DNA of 40,750 nucleotides. Origin: Limnohabitans sp. (lineage in GTDB: Bacteria > Pseudomonadota > Gammaproteobacteria > Burkholderiales > Burkholderiaceae_C). The translations under genes and the position numbers were made by a program. Numbering within the stretch: the stretch's first letter is position 1; every line of letters begins with the position of its first letter. The notes under the pieces are model-generated. The model did no database searches. It was not told the DNA's origin and was given only the letters and a program-made list of their open reading frames with translations. Below, piece by piece: positions 38,707-40,750 of this stretch. The stretch spans positions 1 through 40,750 of the forward strand of contig VEQC01000002.1 in the NCBI GenBank assembly GCA_018883455.1. The letters are read 5' to 3'.

Positions 38707-40219
38707 TGTGGCCATCGTGGGATTTGGCCCGACGGGTGCGGTCGCCGCTGGCCTCCTGGGTTTGCAAGGCATTCGAACCTGGGTCTGTGATGAGCTCACC
38801 GACGTGTACGACAAGCCGCGCGCCATCGCCCTCGACCATGAAATCATGCGCGTGTTCCAGCAACTCGGTCTTGCCGATGCCCTGGAGCCGTTCACCGAAC
38901 CCTTCACCAACTCCGAGTTTTATGGCGTCGACGGCCAACTCATCAAATGCATGTCTACCGTCGCACCGCCTTACCCGCTCACCTTTACCCCTTCGCTCGT
39001 GTTTACCCAACCGGCCATGGAGGCGGTGCTGCGTGAGCGGGTCAGCCGCATGCCTTCGGTCGAGTGCCACTTAGGCACCAAAGTCACCGCCGTGCAGCAA
39101 AGTCATGAAGCGGTCACCCTCACGGTGGCCGATGCACAAGGCCAAACGCGCCAAATCTCGGCGCGATACCTCATCGGTTGCGATGGGGCGTCGAGCTTTG
39201 TGCGCAAACAAGTGGGCATCGAGTTGGAGGACCTGGGCTTTGATGAGCCCTGGCTGGTGGTGGATGTAAGGGTCAACGACAAAGGCTTGGCCAAGTTGCC
39301 CAAGGTCAGCGTTCAATATTGCGAGCCGCAAAGGCCTTGCACCTATGTGATCGGTCCGAAGAACCATCGCCGCTGGGAAATAGCCCTCAATCCGGGTGAA
39401 GATCCCAAAGCCATGGCCACGCCCGAGGCCACTTGGCAGCTGCTCTCGCGTTGGTTGAAACCCGATGAGGCCACACTCTGGCGCCAGGCGAGCTACCAGT
39501 TCCACGCCCTTGTGGCCAAAGAGTGGCGCCGCCAACGGGTGTTTCTGGCGGGCGACGCCGCCCACCAACAACCGCCCTTTTTGGGGCAAGGCATGTGCCA
39601 AGGCATTCGCGATGCCGCCAACCTCAGCTGGAAGCTCGCCGCAGTTCTCCAATCCCGCGCAAGTCCCCGCTTATTGGACACCTATGGCGCGGAGCGCAAA
39701 GGCCACGTCACAGAGCTCACCTCGCGCATCAAAAGCATTGGTCAATTGGTCGGCCAGCGCGATGTGGAAAAGGCCAGAGCACGAGACGCCCGACTCCTGG
39801 CCGAGTGCGGCGGGCAAGTGCAACCCATGCCCAGACAAAACGTGCAACCCGCGCTGGTCGGAGGCTGTTTGAATGGCGCGGGTCACGCGGCTGAGGGCAC
39901 CTTGTTCCCGCAAGCTTGGATCGAGCGCCCCACGGGCCCCATGCGAATGGATGAGGCGCTCGGCTGTGGCTGGCGCTTGTTTCTCCACACGCCTGCCGAC
40001 GAAACTTGGACCCACGCGGCAGCCTTTGCGCATGCGGGCCTCCAACTCACCGTGCAGCACCTCAATGCGCCGGGCTTTACGGAGTCCTCCGGCGTGCTCT
40101 CGGCCTGGTTCGATCGAATGGCTTGCCAGGCGGCGCTTGTGCGCCCCGACCACTATGTGTACGGCGCCTTTGCCACCCCACAAGACCTCCAGCGCACGCT
40201 GGAGGCGCTTCGGCCCTGA
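38699..40219 (+). CDS. FAD-dependent 3-(3-hydroxyphenyl)propionate hydroxylase-like monooxygenase
   Basis: MFDVAIVGFGPTGAVAAGLLGLQGIRTWVCDE; YLIGCDGASSFVRKQVGI; RVFLAGDAAHQQPPFLGQGMCQGIRDAANLSWKLA. Confidence 0.9.
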   Translation: MFDVAIVGFGPTGAVAAGLLGLQGIRTWVCDELTDVYDKPRAIALDHEIMRVFQQLGLADALEPFTEPFTNSEFYGVDGQLIKCMSTVAPPYPLTFTPSLVFTQPAMEAVLRERVSRMPSVECHLGTKVTAVQQSHEAVTLTVADAQGQTRQISARYLIGCDGASSFVRKQVGIELEDLGFDEPWLVVDVRVNDKGLAKLPKVSVQYCEPQRPCTYVIGPKNHRRWEIALNPGEDPKAMATPEATWQLLSRWLKPDEATLWRQASYQFHALVAKEWRRQRVFLAGDAAHQQPPFLGQGMCQGIRDAANLSWKLAAVLQSRASPRLLDTYGAERKGHVTELTSRIKSIGQLVGQRDVEKARARDARLLAECGGQVQPMPRQNVQPALVGGCLNGAGHAAEGTLFPQAWIERPTGPMRMDEALGCGWRLFLHTPADETWTHAAAFAHAGLQLTVQHLNAPGFTESSGVLSAWFDRMACQAALVRPDHYVYGAFATPQDLQRTLEALRP

Positions 40220-40256
40220 GAATGCCCCTTTTCATCTTCTTCAACCCACCACCACC

Positions 40257-40750
40257 ATGAAATTCCTGAGCTATTCACATCAAGGCCAAGCCTCCTGGGG
40301 GCTGGCCACGGACACCGGCGTGATCTCCTTGAGCACCGCGCAATACCCGAGCTTGCGCAGTGCGCTCGTGGCAGGCGTCCTTGAACAACTGGGCGCGGCT
40401 GCGCAGGGGCGGCCAGACACCTGCGCGCTGTCTGACATCACGTACCTGCCGGTCATCACCGACCCCGGCAAGATCATCTGCATCGGGCATAACTATGAAG
40501 AGCACCGCATCGAGACGGAGCGCGACAAGACGGAAAACCCGACCGTGTTTTTGCGGGTGGCCGACTCCCAAACCGGACACCTCCAGCCCCTGCTCATGCC
40601 ACCCGAGTCCAGCCATTGGGATTACGAAGGTGAAATTGCCGTGGTGATTGGCAGGGGCGGCCGCCGCATCCGCCGTGATCAAGCCTGGTCGCACGTGGCC
40701 GGCTACAGCGCCTACAACGACGGTTCGGTGCGCGACTGGCAGCGTCACAC
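40257..40750 (+). CDS. fumarylacetoacetate hydrolase family protein, truncated by window end
   Basis: MKFLSYSHQGQASWGLATDTG...PGKIICIGHNYEEHRIE...PTVFLRV...WDYEGEIAVVIGRGGRRIRRDQAWSHVAGYSAYNDGSVRDWQRH. Confidence 0.9.
   Translation, partial: MKFLSYSHQGQASWGLATDTGVISLSTAQYPSLRSALVAGVLEQLGAAAQGRPDTCALSDITYLPVITDPGKIICIGHNYEEHRIETERDKTENPTVFLRVADSQTGHLQPLLMPPESSHWDYEGEIAVVIGRGGRRIRRDQAWSHVAGYSAYNDGSVRDWQRH

Overview
High-GC proteobacterial chromosomal segment, probably Burkholderiales/Comamonadaceae-like (inferred from gene content and order only). It holds about 41 protein-coding genes, including two short ones absent from the ORF track (ccoS, ccoQ), and one structural RNA that I read as 6S RNA next to zapA. 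Main blocks: amiC-tsaE / queG; hydrolases and mltB; histone-deacetylase-like - mscS - etfBA - acyl-CoA dehydrogenase - nitronate monooxygenase; a complete cbb3 oxidase locus (usp <- -> ccoI-ccoS-ccoNOQP-ccoG-ccoH, fnr <- -> hemN-TauE/SafE-like); TauE/SafE - 6S RNA - zapA - small coiled-coil gene; an FAD monooxygenase - DUF2783 - VOC cassette; nth / aminotransferase / CMD-like peroxidase; SDR - thioesterase; ETF-QO - scoAB; and a second aromatic-catabolism-like block (LysR, GlcG/HbpS-like, extradiol-type VOC, MhpA-like hydroxylase, FAH) that runs off the right end. I found no mobile element, phage, CRISPR, tRNA or rRNA. Most of the window looks like ordinary core metabolism. The points most worth a second look are three FNR/FixK-type boxes, each followed 22 nt later by a plausible -10 element; a 15-bp tandem repeat whose units all keep a GC(GNRA)GC mini-hairpin; a 20-bp perfect palindrome before etfB; and two flavin-monooxygenase/VOC cassettes of unknown substrate. 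I found no clear evidence of a wholly new system. All family calls come from motif recognition by eye; no database search was run.
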